Assembly (NCBI GenBank): GCA_947627075.1
Contig: CANQUR010000025.1
Location: 1-13,926, forward strand
From: an uncultured Clostridia bacterium
GTDB lineage: Bacteria > Bacillota > Clostridia > Christensenellales > Pumilibacteraceae
DNA: 13,926 nucleotides
Reading direction: 5' to 3'
Below are positions 11,450 through 13,926 of the stretch, piece after piece (positions within the stretch are counted from its first letter, which is position 1; each line of letters opens with the position of its first letter). Position numbers and translations under genes: made by a program. The notes beneath the pieces were generated by a model. It was given only the letters and a program-made list of their open reading frames with translations. It was not told where the DNA came from and made no database searches.

Positions 11450-13926
11450 ATGTCCGAAAGAATCATCAGAAAGATAAAATACGGCAATACCGAAAGGATT
11501 TCCTTTGCGCAATGCCAGGAAGTCATCGAAATGCCGCAGCTTATCGAAGTACAAAAATCCTCGTATGCCGACTTTTTAAGCCATGGAATAGGCGAAGTGC
11601 TCAAGGATTTTTCGCCTATCACCGACTTCTCGGGTAGGATCGCGCTTCATTTTTTGGATTACCATTTAGACGACAAGATCAAGTACAGCGAAAAGGAATG
11701 CAAGGATCGCGACGCTACTTATTCGGCTGCGCTTAAAGTCAAGGTGAGGCTCGAAGTCTATGACGAGAACGGTGATGTGGGAAGCGCCATTGAACAGGAA
11801 GTGTTCATGGGCGATCTTCCGCTTATGACGCCCAACGGCTCGTTCATCATAAACGGAGCAGAGCGTGTTGTCGTATCGCAGCTCGTTCGTTCGCCCGGCG
11901 TGTACTTTGACGAACAGAAGGATATCAAGACCGGTCAATCGTATTATGCCGCTACCAATATTCCGTCTCGCGGCGCTTGGCTTGAATTTCAAGAGGATTC
12001 TTCGGGCACTCTGTGGGTGCATGTGGACAGGACGCGTAAGGTTCCCGCTACTGTGCTTTTGCGCGCTCTTTCGGCTACTCAAACCGAAAATAAATTCGGC
12101 ACCGACGAGGATATCAACAGGATATTCCACAACGAAAAATTGATGAGGGAAACCTGCGCAAAGGACCCCATAAAGACAGAGGACGAAGGACTTATCGAAC
12201 TCAACAAAAAGCTCCGTCCGGGCGAAGTTCCCAACGTAGACAGCATACGCGGCTACATCGACGGACTTATGTTCGATCGCAGAAAGTACGATCTTTCGCG
12301 CGTCGGCAGATATAAGTTCAACAAAAAGCTTGCGCTCCGCGCCCGTATAGCAGGCATGACCGCCTACGAAGATATTGTGGACGGAGACGGCGTTTTATAT
12401 GTAAAGAAAGGCGAAATAATCGAGGAATCGGTTGCTTTCAAAATTCAAAACAGCGGTATCAACGAGGTAAAAGTGGTTGCTCCGAACAGCGAATTCGGAT
12501 ATCACGTGGTGATAGGCAACAATATGGTCGAACTTAACGGCTATATAGACTGCGACCCCAAGGACCTCGGCATCAACGAGATGGTTCACTATCCCACGCT
12601 TAAAAAGCTCATGGATGAGGCGCAATCGCCCGAAGAACTCATGGGACTTATAGCAAAGAATGTGGATAATCTCATAGTTAAGCATATTCTTATCGACGAC
12701 GTTATAAGCACAATAAATTATTTGATAGGACTCAGATACGATATAGGCTTTATAGACAATATCGACCACCTTGCCAACCGTCGTGTGCGCAGCGTAGGCG
12801 AGCTATTGCAAAATCAATTCCGTATCGGTGTAGCAAGGCTCGAACGCGTCATAAGGGAAAGAATGCAGATCCAACAGGATAGCGAACTTACTCCGCAAAA
12901 CCTTATAAATATTCGTCCCGTAGCAAGCGCGATAAAGGAATTTTTCGGTTCCAGCCAGCTTTCGCAATTCATGGACGAAACCAACCCGATAGCCGAGCTT
13001 ACTCACAAGCGTAAACTTTCTGCTCTCGGTCCAGGCGGATTGAACCGCGAAAGAGCTTCCTTCGAAGTCCGCGACGTACACTATACGCACTACTCGCGTA
13101 TGTGTCCCATCGAAACGCCCGAAGGTCAAAACATAGGTCTTATAAGCTCGTTAAGTTCGTATGCACGCATAAACGAATACGGCTTTATCGAGGCTCCGTA
13201 CCGCAAGGTGGATAAGGTAAATAAACGCGTTATCCCGGGAGCGGAAGGAGTCGAATATCTTGCGGCGGACGAAGAGGACAGATATTGCGTCGCCCAAGCT
13301 ACCGAGCCGCTCGACGAAAACAATTGGTTTGTAAATAAGCGTGTCCTTATGCGTCACCGCGAGGACATAGCCGAGCGTCCGTGCGAGGAAATAGACTATA
13401 TCGACGTTTCGCCTCGCCAAATGATATCGGTGGCGACCGCGCTCATACCGTTCCTTGAAAACGACGATACCAACCGTGCGCTCATGGGCTCTAACATGCA
13501 ACGTCAGGCAGTTCCTCTCTTAAAGCCCGAGGCGCCCATAGTAGGCACGGGCATAGAACACAAGATAGCTTACGACTCGGGAGTAATGGTGATAAGCCGC
13601 AAGCCCGGCGTAGTCACCTATGTGGACGCGGATACGATAAAGGTCGCCGAGGACGACGGCGCGACTGCGACATATACGCTCAAAAAATTCCGCGCTTCCA
13701 ACCAAGGCACATGTATTAATCAAAAGCCCATAGTAAATAAAGGTCAACACGTCAAGGCGGGTGAAGTACTTGCCGACGGACATTCGACGCAAAATGCCGA
13801 GCTCGCTCTCGGAAGAAACATTCTCGTCGGCTTCATGTCCTGGGAAGGTTACAACTACGAGGACGCTATACTTATAAGCGAAAAGATAGTAAAGGACGAC
13901 GTGTTCACCTCCATTCATATAGAAGA
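11450..13926 (+). CDS. rpoB: RNA polymerase beta subunit (3' partial)
   Basis: The catalytic-core beta subunit of RNA polymerase, cut by the window end after 825 complete codons out of about 1,200 usual for Firmicutes. The start is set by AAAGGAG (11436-11442), 7 nt before the ATG. Recognisable parts include the N-terminal lobe (GDLPLMTPNGSFIINGAERV), NRRVRSVGELLQNQFRIG, and the rifampicin-binding cluster at residues 500-531, GSSQLSQFMDETNP then ELTHKRKLSALGPGGL. Residues equivalent to E. coli Gln513, Asp516, His526 and Ser531 are wild type, so no classical resistance change is seen. Downstream are MCPIETPEGQNIGLI, LENDDTNRALMGSNMQRQAVPL and WEGYNYEDAILISE. The gene is not preceded by rplJ-rplL but by an ABC exporter and terminators, and it has its own promoter; rpoC presumably follows outside the window. 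Confidence 0.98.
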   Translation, partial: MSERIIRKIKYGNTERISFAQCQEVIEMPQLIEVQKSSYADFLSHGIGEVLKDFSPITDFSGRIALHFLDYHLDDKIKYSEKECKDRDATYSAALKVKVRLEVYDENGDVGSAIEQEVFMGDLPLMTPNGSFIINGAERVVVSQLVRSPGVYFDEQKDIKTGQSYYAATNIPSRGAWLEFQEDSSGTLWVHVDRTRKVPATVLLRALSATQTENKFGTDEDINRIFHNEKLMRETCAKDPIKTEDEGLIELNKKLRPGEVPNVDSIRGYIDGLMFDRRKYDLSRVGRYKFNKKLALRARIAGMTAYEDIVDGDGVLYVKKGEIIEESVAFKIQNSGINEVKVVAPNSEFGYHVVIGNNMVELNGYIDCDPKDLGINEMVHYPTLKKLMDEAQSPEELMGLIAKNVDNLIVKHILIDDVISTINYLIGLRYDIGFIDNIDHLANRRVRSVGELLQNQFRIGVARLERVIRERMQIQQDSELTPQNLINIRPVASAIKEFFGSSQLSQFMDETNPIAELTHKRKLSALGPGGLNRERASFEVRDVHYTHYSRMCPIETPEGQNIGLISSLSSYARINEYGFIEAPYRKVDKVNKRVIPGAEGVEYLAADEEDRYCVAQATEPLDENNWFVNKRVLMRHREDIAERPCEEIDYIDVSPRQMISVATALIPFLENDDTNRALMGSNMQRQAVPLLKPEAPIVGTGIEHKIAYDSGVMVISRKPGVVTYVDADTIKVAEDDGATATYTLKKFRASNQGTCINQKPIVNKGQHVKAGEVLADGHSTQNAELALGRNILVGFMSWEGYNYEDAILISEKIVKDDVFTSIHIE

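Noticed and set aside
12947..13042. A rifampicin-resistance change in rpoB
   Set aside because: Key positions equivalent to E. coli Gln513, Asp516, His526 and Ser531 are all wild type.

Overview
The window looks like a chromosomal segment of an uncultured anaerobic member of the Clostridia (Firmicutes/Bacillota). RpoB, PurA, YitT and the tRNA-Leu all read as Firmicutes-like. The scaffold/GGGtGRT gene pair is typical of strict anaerobes. Shine-Dalgarno sites are strong (GGAGG type), promoters resemble sigma-A sites, and one intergenic repeat looks like those common in gut Clostridia. Assignment to a family (for example something near Christensenellales) would be a guess.

Layout, left to right. 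(1) 1-2704: two adjacent + strand genes for extracytoplasmic repeat proteins. The first is cut by the window start and carries a Cys-rich knuckle module plus two YDG/MBG-type repeats. The second has an N-terminal membrane anchor and about seven diverged repeats. (2) 2869-3930: a YitT-family membrane protein, facing a minus-strand FlK-like hot-dog thioesterase (3999-4397) across a shared bidirectional terminator. (3) 4542-6246: an IscU/NifU-like scaffold protein and the GGGtGRT protein, a tight two-gene operon of unknown function with its own promoter and terminator. (4) 6303-6804: a gene-free stretch of about 500 bp holding a composite palindromic repeat with two 93-bp direct copies, then a terminator hairpin nested inside an inverted copy of the tRNA 3' end. 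(5) 6805-7687, minus strand: tRNA-Leu(CAG) directly downstream of an amidohydrolase. The amidohydrolase has a perfect consensus promoter placed so that the mRNA should be leaderless. (6) 7945-11102: purA, then an ABC-2 exporter (ATPase and permease), probably co-transcribed. (7) 11109-11304: a run of terminator-like hairpins, then a promoter and rpoB (11450 to beyond the window end), intact across the rifampicin-binding region.

Most of this is ordinary housekeeping. The parts worth a second look are the scaffold/GGGtGRT pair (known family, unknown role), the leaderless amidohydrolase promoter, the inverted tRNA 3'-end duplication, the composite repeat, the repeat-protein pair, and an rpoB that stands apart from its usual rplJ-rplL neighbours. 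I found no clearly new defence, CRISPR or mobile system. All calls come from reading the sequence; no database search was run.
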